NCBI RefSeq assembly: GCF_905120355.1
Contig: NZ_CAJHOB010000004.1
Span: 1-64,000, forward strand
From: Azonexus hydrophilus
GTDB lineage: Bacteria; Pseudomonadota; Gammaproteobacteria; Burkholderiales; Rhodocyclaceae
Direction: 5' to 3'
DNA: 64,000 bases
The notes beneath the pieces are model-generated. The model had not been told where the DNA came from and made no database searches. It worked only from the letters and a program-made list of their open reading frames with translations. Made by a program: the position numbers and the translations under genes. Positions within the stretch are counted from its first letter, which is position 1, and the number at the start of each line of letters is the position of its first letter. Positions 33,018-42,979 of this stretch are shown in pieces.

Positions 33018-33545
33018 CTACTTACTTACTTTCTTGGCCGGGGCGATGATCATGATCATCTGCCGTCCTTCCATCTTTGGCATCTGCTCGACTTGGCCCA
33101 CGGCCTCGAGATCTGCTTTGATCCGTTCCAGCTGGCGCATGCCGAATTCCTGGTGGGCCATTTCACGACCACGGAAGCGCAGGGTAACCTTGACCTTGTC
33201 GCCTTCTTCCAGGAAGCGCGTCATGTTGCGCAGCTTGATCTGGTAATCGTTTTCGTCGGTACCCGGGCGCAGTTTGACTTCCTTCACCTGCACCTGTTTC
33301 TGCTTCAGCTTGGCTTCGTGGGCGCGCTTCTGCTCCTGGTATTTGAACTTGCCGTAATCCATGATCCGGCATACCGGTGGCTTCGCTGTAGGGGCGATTT
33401 CAACCAGATCGACACCCGCCTCTTCGGCCATCTGCAGCGCCTGGCGCAGATTGACGATGCCTAGCTGTTCCCCGTCCAAACCCTGGAGACGAATCTCCGC
33501 GACTGTTATCTCATCGTTGATACGATGGGCCTTGTTCTGAGCTAT
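33018..33545 (-). CDS. infC: Translation initiation factor IF-3, non-AUG start
   Basis: This 175-aa factor binds the 30S subunit and rejects wrong start codons. The N-terminal domain ([23 protein letters not shown]) and the C-terminal domain ([36 protein letters not shown]) are complete. No in-frame ATG, GTG or TTG exists before the conserved N-terminus. The best start is ATA at 33545 (protein [11 protein letters not shown]...), with GGGGG 7 nt upstream; an ATT at 33563 is the alternative. A TTG at 33479 would delete the first 22 residues and is rejected. A rare start is expected because IF-3 represses its own translation through it, as with AUU in E. coli. It follows thrS by 26 bp. Confidence 0.93.
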   Translation of the reverse strand: MAQNKAHRINDEITVAEIRLQGLDGEQLGIVNLRQALQMAEEAGVDLVEIAPTAKPPVCRIMDYGKFKYQEQKRAHEAKLKQKQVQVKEVKLRPGTDENDYQIKLRNMTRFLEEGDKVKVTLRFRGREMAHQEFGMRQLERIKADLEAVGQVEQMPKMEGRQMIMIIAPAKKVSK

Positions 33546-33571
33546 GGTAAAACCCCCGAAAATTCAATAAA

Positions 33572-35488
33572 TTAAGCCGTGCCACTGCGCGAAGCGACTT
33601 CCTCTTGAAGCCGCTCGATCAGCGCCTCGACCGTCATCTGACCGAGATCCTGACCTCCGCGTGTACGCACGGCAACCAGTCCGTCCGCCTTTTCTTTATC
33701 GCCCACAACGAGCTGATAAGGCAGCCGGTTCAAGCTATGTTCGCGGATTTTATAGGTAATTTTCTCGTTGCGCAAATCCGCTTCGGCCCTGAAGCCAGCC
33801 TGGTGCAGCTTTTGCGCCACATCTGCAGCGTAATCAGCCTGTTTTTCCGAGATGTTGAGCACCACCGCCTGCACTGGTGCCAGCCAGAGGGGGAGTGCGC
33901 CGGAGAAGTTTTCGATCAGGATGCCGATGAAGCGTTCGAGCGAGCCCAGAATGGCACGATGCAGCATGACTGGAACTTTGCGCTCATCGTTGCCGGCTAC
34001 GTATTCCGCCCCCAGACGACCGGGCATGGAAAAGTCGACCTGCATGGTGCCGCATTGCCAAGAACGGCCGATGGCATCCTTGATGTGGAATTCGATTTTC
34101 GGGCCATAGAAAGCGCCTTCGCCGGGCAGTTCCTCCCATTCCAGGCCGGAGGCGCGCAGGCCGGCACGTAATGCATTCTCGGCCTTGTCCCAGATTTCAT
34201 CCGAGCCGACGCGGCCTTCCGGGCGCAGGGCCAGCTTGACCGCGACTTCAGTAAAGCCGAAATCGGCGTAAACCTTTTTTACCAGGGCATTGAAGGCGGT
34301 GACTTCGGATTCGATCTGATCTTCGGTGCAGAAAATGTGGCCGTCGTCCTGCACGAAGCCGCGTACGCGCATCAGGCCGTGCAGGGCGCCGGTAGGTTCG
34401 TTGCGGTGGCAGGAGCCGAATTCGCCGTAGCGTAGCGGTAGTTCGCGGTAGGAGCGCAGGTCGGAGTTGAAGACCTGGACGTGTCCTGGGCAGTTCATCG
34501 GCTTGACCGCGTAGTCGCGGTTTTCCGACGCTGTCGTGAACATGTTGTCCTTGTAGTGCTCCCAGTGGCCGGATTTCTCCCACAGGCTTTTGTCGAGAAT
34601 TTGCGGGCAGCGGATTTCCTGATAGCCATTGTCGCGATAGACGCGGCGCATGTAGCCCTCGATTTCCTGCCATACCGCCCAACCCTTGGGGTGCCAGAAG
34701 ACCAGTCCGGGTGCTTCGTCCTGCATGTGGAATAGGTCGAACTGCTTGCCCAGGCGGCGGTGGTCGCGCTTTTCGGCTTCTTCCAGCATGTGGAGGTAGG
34801 CGTCGAGATCTTCCTTCTTGGCCCAGGCGGTACCGTAAATACGCTGTAACTGTTCGTTACGGTGGTCGCCGCGCCAGTAGGCGCCGGCCACCTTCATTAG
34901 TTTGAAGATCTTGAGTTTGCTGGTTGAGGGTACGTGTGGGCCGCGACATAGGTCGATGAAATCACCTTCACGGTACAGCGAAACCTGCTGGTCGGCGGGA
35001 ATGGCCTCGATCAATTCAGCCTTGTATTTCTCACCCATGTCGAGGAAGAACTTGACGGCTGCGTCGCGACCCCAGACTTCGCGGGCAACGGGAATGTCCT
35101 TTTTTGCCAGTTCGGCCATGCGTTTCTCGATGGCGGCCAGGTCTTCCGGGGTAAATGGGCGTTTGTAGGCGAAGTCGTAGTAAAAACCGTTGTCGATGAC
35201 CGGGCCGATGGTGACCTGCGCCTCCGGGAACAACTCCTTGACGGCGTAGGCGAGCAAGTGCGCGGTGGAGTGGCGGATGATTTCCAGTCCGTCGGCATCC
35301 TTGTCGGTGACGATGGCGAGATCGGTGTCTTCTTCGATGCAGTATGAGGTGTCGACCAGCTTGCCATTGACCTTGCCAGCCAGGGCGGCTCGCGCCAGGC
35401 CGGCGCCGATGCTGGCTGCGACTTCAGCGATGGTCACCGGCTGGGGGAAACTGCGGACGGAGCCGTCAGGGAGTTTGATATCGGGCAT
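33572..35488 (-). CDS. thrS: Threonyl-tRNA synthetase
   Basis: This 638-aa class II synthetase has an N-terminal TGS domain (residues 1-62), an editing domain (about 65-225) with the [11 protein letters not shown] and [10 protein letters not shown] blocks and CRGPHVPST, a catalytic core with motif 2 ([22 protein letters not shown]), the zinc ligand Cys in MNCPGH and motif 3 ([20 protein letters not shown]), and a C-terminal anticodon-binding domain. It heads the operon thrS-infC-rpmI-rplT-pheS-pheT-ihfA-merR. In E. coli ThrRS represses its own mRNA; I did not identify an operator here. Confidence 0.97.
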   Translation of the reverse strand: MPDIKLPDGSVRSFPQPVTIAEVAASIGAGLARAALAGKVNGKLVDTSYCIEEDTDLAIVTDKDADGLEIIRHSTAHLLAYAVKELFPEAQVTIGPVIDNGFYYDFAYKRPFTPEDLAAIEKRMAELAKKDIPVAREVWGRDAAVKFFLDMGEKYKAELIEAIPADQQVSLYREGDFIDLCRGPHVPSTSKLKIFKLMKVAGAYWRGDHRNEQLQRIYGTAWAKKEDLDAYLHMLEEAEKRDHRRLGKQFDLFHMQDEAPGLVFWHPKGWAVWQEIEGYMRRVYRDNGYQEIRCPQILDKSLWEKSGHWEHYKDNMFTTASENRDYAVKPMNCPGHVQVFNSDLRSYRELPLRYGEFGSCHRNEPTGALHGLMRVRGFVQDDGHIFCTEDQIESEVTAFNALVKKVYADFGFTEVAVKLALRPEGRVGSDEIWDKAENALRAGLRASGLEWEELPGEGAFYGPKIEFHIKDAIGRSWQCGTMQVDFSMPGRLGAEYVAGNDERKVPVMLHRAILGSLERFIGILIENFSGALPLWLAPVQAVVLNISEKQADYAADVAQKLHQAGFRAEADLRNEKITYKIREHSLNRLPYQLVVGDKEKADGLVAVRTRGGQDLGQMTVEALIERLQEEVASRSGTA

Positions 35489-35526
35489 GGCAACGACCTC
35501 TGGGCGATCTTGGTGGAATTCCGGGC

Positions 35527-35561
35527 GAAAAAAAAGTGCGGTCTGAGCCGCACTTTTTTTG
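35527..35561. terminator. Bidirectional terminator between tRNA-Val and thrS
   Basis: GTGCGG and CCGCAC form a 6-bp stem with a 6-nt loop, extended by A8 on one side and T7 on the other. It most likely ends the minus-strand tRNA-Val transcript just before the thrS promoter. Confidence 0.85.
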
Positions 35562-35643
35562 GATGAACGAAGCCGACTCGAATCAGAGTTTCTGAACTGC
35601 AGTGCAAGTTCGGAAAGTGTTCAATTTGGCTCCATCAGGAATT

Positions 35644-35720
35644 TGGTAGGCGGTATTGGAATCGAACCAACGACCTCCACGATGTCAACGTGGCGCTCTA
35701 ACCAACTGAGCTAACCGCCT
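35644..35720 (-). tRNA. tRNA-Val (anticodon GAC)
   Basis: This 77-nt cloverleaf has acceptor AGGCGGT paired with ACCGCCT and encoded CCA. The anticodon loop TTGACAT between CCACG and CGTGG gives GAC. D- and T-arms are standard. Confidence 0.97.
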
Positions 35721-35829
35721 GCAGAAGAAGCGCGCATTTTAGAGAGATCTTTGTTGCTGTCAAGGTTTTCGGCAAAAAAATTTGCCGCACAGTAAGATGG
35801 TGGTCTCTCATTTACCTGTGCGATTACAT

Positions 35830-36012
35830 ATGGGCTGGTATGTTTTCGGGTTGTGCGCGCTGACCCTGATCGGCGCGACCTTGCCGTTATTATACGAGCG
35901 CCACCGGAAGCGCCCGCCACCTGTTATCAAGAAGAAATCTCATGGAAAAACGTCTGACCAACCTGGAAATCAAGATCAGCTTTGCCGAGGAGCAGATCGA
36001 CGCCCTGAATAA
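35830..36012 (+). CDS. Possible small membrane protein before slyX
   Basis: From the ATG at 35830 a 60-aa product would begin with a membrane segment (WYVFGLCALTLIGATLPLL) followed by a basic cytoplasmic part (YERHRKRPPPVIKKK). The last 23 codons overlap slyX in another frame and read like shadow sequence, so the real end is doubtful. An earlier ATG at 35797 is possible. There is no clear ribosome binding site. The membrane segment followed by positive charges is the only support. Confidence 0.35.
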   Translation: MGWYVFGLCALTLIGATLPLLYERHRKRPPPVIKKKSHGKTSDQPGNQDQLCRGADRRPE

Positions 36013-36142
36013 GCTGGTGTATCAGCAGCAGCGCCAAATTGAGTGGCTGGTGGGCGAATTGCGGCAATTGCAGAGTCGTGCCGAGCAGGGGCAGCCCGGT
36101 GAGTGGCGTAGTCTGCGTGACGAAATTCCGCCGCATTATTGA
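35942..36142 (+). CDS. slyX: SlyX family protein
   Basis: This 66-aa coiled-coil protein starts EKRLTNLEIKISFAEEQIDALNKLVYQQQ, the SlyX signature, and ends with the typical proline and aromatic tail (EIPPHY). The function of SlyX is unknown. Its length is normal (about 70 aa). AGAAGAAA just before the ATG is a weak ribosome binding site. A 295-bp gene-free gap with a PdhR-like site follows. Confidence 0.88.
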   Translation: MEKRLTNLEIKISFAEEQIDALNKLVYQQQRQIEWLVGELRQLQSRAEQGQPGEWRSLRDEIPPHY

Positions 36143-36177
36143 GTGCTGAATGGGGGTATTGCGCCTCTTTGGGTAAA

Positions 36178-36188
36178 TGGTCAGACCA
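36178..36188. promoter_or_regulatory. Possible distal operator of the GntR/FadR-type regulator
   Basis: TGGTCAGACCA has the TGGT-N3-ACCA form of PdhR/LldR-type operators and resembles the two sites at 36391-36419. It lies 250 bp upstream of the regulator gene, just after slyX. Confidence 0.5.
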
Positions 36189-36390
36189 GAAAAATCGCGG
36201 CTGATGAGGGGCTGAACGCGGCGGAGGCGGTGAGCTTGCGAGCCAGGCAATCTCCTTGGGTTCAGGGGATGGTTAAATAAATCACTGAAAAACAATAAGA
36301 TATTTGACAACCCTGCTTTTGCTGATGGCGCGTTGCGGCAGAATTTCGAAAATCATCTTGCCTTGAGTGAAAAGCTTCCCTAGAATTTCG

Positions 36391-36419
36391 CGGTCTTACC
36401 AGATCTTCTGGTCTTACCA
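36391..36419. promoter_or_regulatory. Tandem PdhR/LldR-type operators before the regulator gene
   Basis: CGGTCTTACCA (36391-36401) and TGGTCTTACCA (36409-36419) are two copies of a GGT-N3-ACC dyad 18 bp apart, ending 18 bp before the ATG of the GntR-type gene. The E. coli PdhR consensus contains ATTGGTAAGACCAAT, and the complement of the second copy (TTGGTAAGACCAG) is nearly that. Autoregulation is the natural inference. Confidence 0.75.
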
Positions 36420-36437
36420 ATTTTCACTGTCGCCGCC

Positions 36438-37199
36438 ATGAGCAAGCTGCAAGTGCCCCGTGTTTCCGATGCGGTGGCTACCACTCTCGAGCAACGCATT
36501 CTCGAAGGTTCATTGAAGCCGGGCGATCGGCTGCCTGCTGAGCGTGAATTGGCGGCAGAGTTGGGGGTGTCGCGGCCGAGTCTGCGTGAAGCGATTCAGA
36601 AGTTGGCTTCAAAAGGTCTGCTGCGTAGTCAGCAGGGCGGTGGCACCTATGTTACGGGCGCGCTGCAGGCCAGTTTTCTCGACCCATGGCAGGCCATGGT
36701 CGGTTCCTATCCCAATTTGCGCGAAGATGTTCTGGAGTTACGCCGCACGTTGGAAGGGCAGGCTGCCGAATGGGCGGCCGAGCGTGCGACTGAGGCCGAT
36801 TTGCTGCGCTTGACGCAAGCCTTTGAGCAGATGCAGAAGGTCGCTGATGCGCCTGAAATTGCGACCCGTGCGGCGGCAGATATCGCTTTTCATCAGGCGA
36901 TTGGCGAAGCTGCCCACAATGCGCTCATCGCCCATCTTTCCGTAGTGCTGCTGCGCTTGATGCGGGACAGCATCGAGCTCAACCTGGGTGAACTCAAGGA
37001 TGTCGCGGCGGCTGGCCGCCTGCTTGCCAGTCAGCATGCGGCCCTGTATTCGGCCATCTGCGAACGCAAGCCGCAGGCGGCGCGTGCTGCTGCCGAAACA
37101 CACATCGATTTTGTGCGTGAAACCCTGGCGCAAACCCTGCGTTCTGTTGCCCGCCGCGAAACCGCAGAGCGCCGGCTGGCGGTGGAGTTTCGGGAATGA
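36438..37199 (+). CDS. GntR/FadR-subfamily transcriptional regulator, PdhR/LldR-like
   Basis: This 253-aa regulator has an N-terminal winged helix (about 10-75: LEQRILEGSLKPGDRLPAERELAAELGVSRPSLREAIQKLASKGLL) and a C-terminal FCD ligand-binding domain (about 85-230). That domain carries Asp/His residues likely to hold a metal and a carboxylate ligand (LELRRTLEG, AFHQAIGEAAHN, QHAALYSAI, AAETHIDFV). The subfamily senses small acids such as pyruvate, lactate or glycolate. The operators match the PdhR type, and the next gene is ppsA, so a pyruvate-responsive role is likely. Whether it controls ppsA is not shown; no matching site lies in the 124-bp gap before ppsA. Confidence 0.88.
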   Translation: MSKLQVPRVSDAVATTLEQRILEGSLKPGDRLPAERELAAELGVSRPSLREAIQKLASKGLLRSQQGGGTYVTGALQASFLDPWQAMVGSYPNLREDVLELRRTLEGQAAEWAAERATEADLLRLTQAFEQMQKVADAPEIATRAAADIAFHQAIGEAAHNALIAHLSVVLLRLMRDSIELNLGELKDVAAAGRLLASQHAALYSAICERKPQAARAAAETHIDFVRETLAQTLRSVARRETAERRLAVEFRE

Positions 37200-37323
37200 G
37201 TGGAGCGGGGTTGGGTAAGCAAATACGTCGATCGCATTTGCTGCTGCCGCGTGTTTGTGCTGGTGGTTTCACGCCGGTGTGGTCTGGTTTTTATTTTTGA
37301 TCTTCTAAGCCAAAGGAACTGTC

Positions 37324-39699
37324 ATGGAACAGCTTGTCATCCCCTTCGAAAAACTGCGCATGACTGACGTAGACCAGGTCGGCGGCAAGAACTCGTCGCT
37401 CGGCGAAATGATCTCGCAGCTCGCCGACACCGGCGTCCGCGTGCCGGGCGGCTTCGCCACGACGGCGCATGCCTACCGCGAGTTCCTGGCCCAGTCCGGC
37501 CTCGACAAGAAGATCAACGACACGCTCGATGCGCTCGATGTCGATGACGTCAACGCCCTGGTCAAGACCGGTGCCGAAATCCGCCAGTGGATCCTCGACA
37601 CGCCGTTCCCGATGGACCTGACCATCGCCATCACCGAGCAGTACCAGCGCCTGGTCGCCGAATCCAACGCCGACATGTCCTTCGCCGTGCGCTCCTCGGC
37701 CACCGCCGAGGATCTGCCGGATGCTTCCTTCGCTGGCCAGCAGGAAACCTTTCTGAACATCGTCGGCCTGGAAAACATCATGCACGCGATCAAGGAAGTC
37801 TTTGCTTCCCTGTACAACGACCGTGCCATCTCCTACCGCGTGCACAAGGGCTTCGTCCATGCCGACGTCGCGCTCTCCGCCGGCATCCAGCGCATGGTCC
37901 GCTCCGACAAGGGCGCCGCCGGCGTGATGTTCACGCTCGACACCGAATCCGGCTTCCGCGACGCCGTCTTCGTGACGTCTTCCTACGGGCTGGGCGAAAC
38001 GGTGGTGCAGGGCGCCGTCAATCCGGACGAGTTCTACGTGCACAAGCCGATGCTGGAGCAGGGCAAGAAGGCCGTGATCCGCCGCAACCTCGGCTCGAAG
38101 ATGATCAAGATGACCTTCGCCGCCGAGAAGGTCGCCGGCAAGTCCACGGTCACCGAAGAAGTGGAAGAATCGCTGCGCCACCAGTTCTCGATCAATGACG
38201 AAGAAGTCATGGAACTGGCCCGCTACGCCCAGATCATCGAAAAACACTACGGTCGTCCGATGGACATCGAGTGGGGCAAGGACGGCGTCGACGGCAAGCT
38301 CTACATCCTGCAGGCCCGCCCGGAAACCGTGCAGTCGCAGGCTGCCGCCGGCAAGCAGGAGAAGTTCAAGCTGAAGTCCTTCTCCAAGGTGCTCGCCTCC
38401 GGTCGCGCCATCGGCCAGAAGATCGGCGTCGGCCCGGTGCGCATCGTCAAGGACCCGAAGGAAATGGACCAGGTCAAGCCGGGTGACGTGCTCGTCGCCG
38501 ACATGACCGACCCGAACTGGGAGCCGGTGATGAAGCGCGCCTCCGCCATCGTCACCAACCGTGGCGGCCGTACCTGCCACGCCGCGATCATCGCCCGCGA
38601 ACTGGGTATCCCCGCCATCGTCGGCTGCGGCGACGCGACCGAAACGCTCAACGAAGGCGACACCGTGACGGTTTCCTGCACGGAAGGCGACACCGGCCAC
38701 GTCTATCGCGGCAAGCTCGATTACGAAGTCACCACCCGCGACATTTCGGCCATGCCGGACGTCCCGGTCAAGGTCATGATGAACGTCGGCAACCCGGAAC
38801 TGGCCTTTGAATTCGCCCAGCTGCCGAACGCCGGCGTCGGTCTGGCCCGCGTCGAGTTCATCATCAACAACGTCATCGGCATCCACCCCAAGGCGATCCT
38901 CGACGTCGAGCGTCTGCCGGCTTCGAAGCGCGACGAGATCAAGCGGCGCGCCCGCGGCTACGCCAGCCCAAAGGACTTCTTCGTCGAGAAGCTGGTCGAG
39001 GGTGTGTCCACCATCGCCGCCGCCTTCTGGCCGAATCCGGTGATCGTCCGCCTGTCCGACTTCAAGTCCAACGAGTACCGCAAGCTGCTCGGCGGCGAGC
39101 TGTACGAGCCGGAAGAAGAAAACCCGATGCTCGGCTTCCGCGGCGCTTCGCGCTACATCGCGCAAAGCTTCCGCGACTGCTTCGAGATGGAATGCCGCGC
39201 CATGAAGCGCGTGCGTGAAGAGATGGGCCTGACCAACGTCCAGCTGATGGTGCCCTTCGTGCGCACCGTCGGCGAAGGCCAGGCGGTGGTCGACCTGCTC
39301 GCCGAACACGGCCTGAAGCAGGGCGAACACGACCTGAAGCTGATCATGATGTGCGAAATCCCGTCCAACGCCCTGTTGGCCGACGAATTCCTGCAGATCT
39401 TCGACGGCTTTTCGATCGGCTCCAACGACCTGACCCAGCTCAGCCTCGGCCTCGACCGCGACTCCGGCCTAGTCGCCAACCTCTTTGACGAACGTGACCC
39501 GGCGGTCAAGAAGTTGCTGGCGATGGCCATCTCCGCCGCCAACAAGGCCGGCAAGTACATCGGTATCTGTGGCCAGGGCCCATCCGACCACCCGGACCTC
39601 GCCGAGTGGCTGATGGATCAGGGTATCAGCTCGATCTCGCTGAACCCGGATACGGTGGTGGATACCTGGATGCGCCTGGGGGAACACAAGAAATCCTGA
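37324..39699 (+). CDS. ppsA: Phosphoenolpyruvate synthase
   Basis: This 791-aa enzyme converts pyruvate, ATP and water to PEP, AMP and phosphate in gluconeogenesis. The N-terminal nucleotide-binding domain (about 15-340) contains [11 protein letters not shown] and [20 protein letters not shown]. The central swivelling domain carries the phosphorylated His in [18 protein letters not shown]. The C-terminal TIM barrel holds the pyruvate site ([27 protein letters not shown]). Codons end strongly in C/G, more than in the neighbours, suggesting high expression. AAAGGAA precedes the ATG. A strong terminator follows. Confidence 0.97.
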   Translation: MEQLVIPFEKLRMTDVDQVGGKNSSLGEMISQLADTGVRVPGGFATTAHAYREFLAQSGLDKKINDTLDALDVDDVNALVKTGAEIRQWILDTPFPMDLTIAITEQYQRLVAESNADMSFAVRSSATAEDLPDASFAGQQETFLNIVGLENIMHAIKEVFASLYNDRAISYRVHKGFVHADVALSAGIQRMVRSDKGAAGVMFTLDTESGFRDAVFVTSSYGLGETVVQGAVNPDEFYVHKPMLEQGKKAVIRRNLGSKMIKMTFAAEKVAGKSTVTEEVEESLRHQFSINDEEVMELARYAQIIEKHYGRPMDIEWGKDGVDGKLYILQARPETVQSQAAAGKQEKFKLKSFSKVLASGRAIGQKIGVGPVRIVKDPKEMDQVKPGDVLVADMTDPNWEPVMKRASAIVTNRGGRTCHAAIIARELGIPAIVGCGDATETLNEGDTVTVSCTEGDTGHVYRGKLDYEVTTRDISAMPDVPVKVMMNVGNPELAFEFAQLPNAGVGLARVEFIINNVIGIHPKAILDVERLPASKRDEIKRRARGYASPKDFFVEKLVEGVSTIAAAFWPNPVIVRLSDFKSNEYRKLLGGELYEPEEENPMLGFRGASRYIAQSFRDCFEMECRAMKRVREEMGLTNVQLMVPFVRTVGEGQAVVDLLAEHGLKQGEHDLKLIMMCEIPSNALLADEFLQIFDGFSIGSNDLTQLSLGLDRDSGLVANLFDERDPAVKKLLAMAISAANKAGKYIGICGQGPSDHPDLAEWLMDQGISSISLNPDTVVDTWMRLGEHKKS

Positions 39700-39732
39700 T
39701 GTTTCAAGTGGTTACTGTGAGCTAATAAGATC

Positions 39733-39767
39733 AGCAAGGCCGGGAGCGATCCCGGCCTTGCTGCGTT
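39733..39767 (+). terminator. Rho-independent terminator of ppsA
   Basis: A perfect 13-bp stem (AGCAAGGCCGGGA with TCCCGGCCTTGCT) and GCGA loop is followed by GCGTTTT, 34 bp after the ppsA stop. Confidence 0.9.
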
Positions 39768-39856
39768 TTGGCCTGTCTTATTGTGCGAACACTGCTCGAA
39801 CCAACAGACTTTACTGTGTGTGGCACAATCACCCCCTTCTTTTTTTGAGCTGGGTC

Positions 39857-40543
39857 ATGAAAAAAGTATTCCTGATTCTGGGGCTGATCGTGCTGGCGTT
39901 GCTGCTGCCGTTCTTTTTTACCGATGTCGGTCGCCACGAGGGGGCTGATCATAATGTCGGTCTGCCGTGGCAGATCCAGGTGGATGGGACGGGTAGCAGT
40001 CAGGTTTTTGGGGTGGTGCTGGGGCGCGACCGGTTGGGCGACATGCTTTCGGTGCTGGGGGCTGAGCCGGAGTTGGCCATCATTGCTGCGCCGGGTGAGG
40101 CGGGGAGTCTGGAGGCGTATTTCAGCGAGTTGCGCCTGGGCTTTGTGCTGGCCAAGGTGGTGTTGACGCTCGAGGCGACGCCGGAGACGCTGGTTGCCAT
40201 GGCCGAGCGGGCGCCGAAGGCGGAATACATGGAGAGTTCGACGCGCAAGATTCGTCTGGCTCCTGACGACCGGGCGCTGGCGGAAAGCCTGCCGGTGCAG
40301 GCCATCAGTGTGATCCCCACTGTCAATCTGGACGAGGCGACCCTGATCGAGCGTTTTGGTACGCCGGGGGAGCGGCTGCCCGTATCTTCTGAGCGGGTGC
40401 ATCTGCTGTATGCGGATAAAGGGCTGGATATCGTGGTCGATGCGCAGGGTAAGGAACTGCTGCAATATGTGCCGCCGCGGGATTTCGCGCGCTTGCGCGA
40501 ACCTTTGCGGCAAGCGGAAAGCGTGCCGGATGCCACGCGCTGA
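39857..40543 (+). CDS. Membrane-anchored protein of unknown function
   Basis: This 228-aa protein has an N-terminal hydrophobic segment (KKVFLILGLIVLALLLPFFF, residues 2-21) that may be a signal anchor or uncleaved signal, leaving the rest in the periplasm. The soluble part begins GRHEGADHNVGLPWQI and contains SSQVFGVVLGRDRLGDM, EAYFSELRLGFVLAKVVLTL and a region with VHLLYADKGLDIVVDAQGKELLQYVPP. I do not recognise the family, but the even codon use and conserved-looking blocks mark a real gene. It lies 55 bp upstream of ndk on the same strand. GAGCTGGG precedes the ATG. Confidence 0.75.
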   Translation: MKKVFLILGLIVLALLLPFFFTDVGRHEGADHNVGLPWQIQVDGTGSSQVFGVVLGRDRLGDMLSVLGAEPELAIIAAPGEAGSLEAYFSELRLGFVLAKVVLTLEATPETLVAMAERAPKAEYMESSTRKIRLAPDDRALAESLPVQAISVIPTVNLDEATLIERFGTPGERLPVSSERVHLLYADKGLDIVVDAQGKELLQYVPPRDFARLREPLRQAESVPDATR

Positions 40544-40598
40544 ACGCTTGATCTGCTAGAATTTCGCACTTTTAACCGACCGCCCTACTGGAGTAAAC

Positions 40599-41027
40599 AT
40601 GGCAATCGAACGCACGCTGTCCATCATCAAACCTGATGCCGTCAAGAAAAACGTCATCGGCCAGATCTATTCCCGCTTCGAAGCTGCTGGCCTGAAGGTC
40701 ATCGCCGCACGCATGACCTGGCTGTCGGCGCAGGAAGCTGGTCAGTTCTACGCCGTGCACAAGGATCGCCCCTTCTTCAAGGATCTGGTTGAGTTCATGA
40801 CGTCCGGTCCGGTGATGATTCAGGCGCTGGAAGGCGAAAACGCCATTGCCAAGAACCGCGAGCTGATGGGCGCCACCGACCCGAAGAAGGCTGAGCCGGG
40901 TACCATCCGTGCTGACTTTGCTGAATCCATCGATGCCAACGCCGTGCATGGTTCCGATGCGCCGGAAACGGCTGCCGTGGAAGTGGCTTTCTTCTTTCCG
41001 GGCATGAATACCTACGCTGGCCGCTGA
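40599..41027 (+). CDS. ndk: Nucleoside diphosphate kinase
   Basis: This 142-aa enzyme transfers the gamma-phosphate between nucleoside triphosphates and diphosphates through a phospho-His. It starts [17 protein letters not shown]. The active-site His is in the block [12 protein letters not shown], and the Kpn loop lies about residue 95 (KKAEPGTIR). It opens the long housekeeping run toward purA. GGAG lies just before the ATG (CTGGAGTAAAC). Length and motifs are standard. Confidence 0.97.
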   Translation: MAIERTLSIIKPDAVKKNVIGQIYSRFEAAGLKVIAARMTWLSAQEAGQFYAVHKDRPFFKDLVEFMTSGPVMIQALEGENAIAKNRELMGATDPKKAEPGTIRADFAESIDANAVHGSDAPETAAVEVAFFFPGMNTYAGR

Positions 41028-41045
41028 GCCGCGAAGCCGTACTAG

Positions 41046-42140
41046 ATGACTGTCAATCTGCTGGATTACGATGCCGCCGGCCTGACTGCCTGGTTTGCCG
41101 AACAAGGTGAGAAACCGTTTCGGGCCAAGCAGGTGTTGCGCTGGGTGCATCGTTCCGGCGTGGCAGACTTCAATGCCATGACCGATCTCGCCAAGAGCTT
41201 GCGCGACAAGCTCTTGCAGCGGGCGGTCGTGGCGCCGCCGGCCGTTGTTTCGGACAAAATTTCGGATGACGGGACGCGCAAATTCCTGATTGACGTGGGG
41301 AATGGCAATGCTGTCGAGTCGGTGTTCATTCCCGAGGACGAGCGCGGCACCCTGTGTATTTCGACGCAGGCGGGTTGTGCGCTGGATTGCGCATTCTGCT
41401 CCACCGGCAAGCAGGGCTTCAACCGCAACCTGACCGTGGGCGAAATCATTGGTCAGCTGTGGCAAGCCAACAAGGCGCTGGGCGCTGTGCATGGTAACGA
41501 GCGGGTCATCTCCAATGTGGTCCTGATGGGCATGGGCGAGCCGCTGGCGAATTACGAAAATACCGTCACTGCCTTGCATCTGATGCTTGATGACAATGCC
41601 TATGGTTTGTCGCGGCGGCGGGTGACGGTGTCGACTTCCGGTCTGGTGCCGGTGATCGACCGGCTGCGCGAGGATTGTCCGGTGGCGCTTGCGGTGTCGC
41701 TGCATGCGCCCAACGACGCATTGCGCGACCAGTTGGTGCCGATCAACCAGAAATACCCCTTGCAGCAATTGCTGGCGGCGTGTCAGCGCTATCTCACCAA
41801 GGCGCCGCGTGATTTCATTACTTTCGAGTACACCATGCTGGCCGGCGTCAATGATAGCGATGCCCAGGCCCGCGAATTGCTTGCGCTGGTACGTGATGTG
41901 CCGTGCAAGTTCAACCTGATTCCGTTCAACCCCTTTCCGGGGTCGCCGTTCCGCCGTTCGCCGGCTGATCGGGTGCGCCGTTTCGGCGAAATTCTGCTGC
42001 AAGGCGGCATCGTCACCACGACCCGCAAGACCCGTGGCGATGACATCGATGCCGCCTGCGGACAACTGGCTGGCCAGGTTCAGGACAAGACCCGGCGCCG
42101 GCTGGAGAGAATCATTCCCGTCCAGGAGTCCAGTGAATGA
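41046..42140 (+). CDS. rlmN: 23S rRNA/tRNA m2A methyltransferase RlmN
   Basis: This 364-aa radical-SAM enzyme methylates C2 of A2503 in 23S rRNA and A37 in some tRNAs. The [4Fe-4S] motif [15 protein letters not shown] binds SAM. Other family blocks are [53 protein letters not shown] and [11 protein letters not shown]-terminal Cys ([12 protein letters not shown]) is the methyl-carrier residue. It begins 18 bp after ndk and overlaps the next gene by 4 bp (ATGA). Confidence 0.96.
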   Translation: MTVNLLDYDAAGLTAWFAEQGEKPFRAKQVLRWVHRSGVADFNAMTDLAKSLRDKLLQRAVVAPPAVVSDKISDDGTRKFLIDVGNGNAVESVFIPEDERGTLCISTQAGCALDCAFCSTGKQGFNRNLTVGEIIGQLWQANKALGAVHGNERVISNVVLMGMGEPLANYENTVTALHLMLDDNAYGLSRRRVTVSTSGLVPVIDRLREDCPVALAVSLHAPNDALRDQLVPINQKYPLQQLLAACQRYLTKAPRDFITFEYTMLAGVNDSDAQARELLALVRDVPCKFNLIPFNPFPGSPFRRSPADRVRRFGEILLQGGIVTTTRKTRGDDIDAACGQLAGQVQDKTRRRLERIIPVQESSE

Positions 42141-42979
42141 AAAATATCGTGTCGTCCCTGCGTCTGTGTGTTTCTCTGGCGGCTTTGGCCGTCTGCCTGC
42201 CGCTTGCTGCCCAGGCGCAATATGATTTTTCCAAAGTGCCCACGACCGGGGCGGGCGGTACGATGATGAACGACGGCCGCAGCAGTGAGCCGACGCCGGC
42301 TGATCCCCGGACGCGGGCGCGGATCCATACCGAACTGGGGGCGCTCTACTTTCAGGAGGGCAATCCGGCAGCGGCGATTGATCATCTGAGCATCGCGATC
42401 CAGGTTGATCCGGATTACGCGACCGCACTCAGTGTGCGCGGTCTGGTGCTGGCGGATCTAAAGGAATTTGCCAAGGCTGACGCCGATTTCAGCCGTGCCT
42501 TGTCGCGGGCGCCAAATGATCCGGAAATCAACAACAACTACGGCTGGTTCCTCTGCGAAACCGGCAAGGTGCGTGAATCGGTGGCGTATTTCGAGCGGGC
42601 GCTGCGTGATCCGCTCTATGAGACGCCGGATCGCGCCCATACCAACGCCGGCAATTGCCTGTTGCGTATTGGTGAGCTGGAGAGTGCCCAGCGCCATTAC
42701 CTGCAGGCCGTACGCTTGTCGCGCACTGGTGCGGTGCCGGCGCGGCTGGGGCTGGCGGACATTTTTTTCCGGCAGGGAAATGCTGATGAGGCACGAATTT
42801 ATCTGAATGATGCGTTGCGCATGATGGAGCCCGCGAGCCCGGCGGCGTTGTGGTTGGGGTTGCGAATCGAGCGCAAGGCAGGTAACCGGTCGGCGGAAAG
42901 CAGCTTTGCGGCGCAGTTGCGTGGTCGCTATCCGACGTCCGAGGAATACCAACAATTCCTTAAGGGAAATTTTGAATGA
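42137..42979 (+). CDS. pilW: Type IV pilus biogenesis/stability TPR protein PilW (PilF)
   Basis: This 280-aa protein has a signal peptide (about residues 1-27, ending AAQAQ) and several tetratricopeptide repeats (roughly residues 60-245). Blocks include [59 protein letters not shown] and [17 protein letters not shown]. The NNYGWFLC and TNAGNC phrases are typical of PilF/PilW, which places the PilQ secretin in the outer membrane. No lipobox Cys is evident at the cleavage site. The position between rlmN and a rodZ-like gene is the standard gammaproteobacterial and betaproteobacterial order. Confidence 0.9.
   Translation: MKNIVSSLRLCVSLAALAVCLPLAAQAQYDFSKVPTTGAGGTMMNDGRSSEPTPADPRTRARIHTELGALYFQEGNPAAAIDHLSIAIQVDPDYATALSVRGLVLADLKEFAKADADFSRALSRAPNDPEINNNYGWFLCETGKVRESVAYFERALRDPLYETPDRAHTNAGNCLLRIGELESAQRHYLQAVRLSRTGAVPARLGLADIFFRQGNADEARIYLNDALRMMEPASPAALWLGLRIERKAGNRSAESSFAAQLRGRYPTSEEYQQFLKGNFE

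Noticed and set aside
37291..39330. Long minus-strand open frame (679 codons) opposite ppsA
   Set aside because: It is the mirror of a strongly codon-biased gene; the translation is His/Asp/Val-rich without any domain, a known artefact of GC-rich third positions.
40572..42428. Minus-strand open frame (618 codons) opposite ndk and rlmN
   Set aside because: It spans two well-supported plus-strand genes and shows no protein family features.
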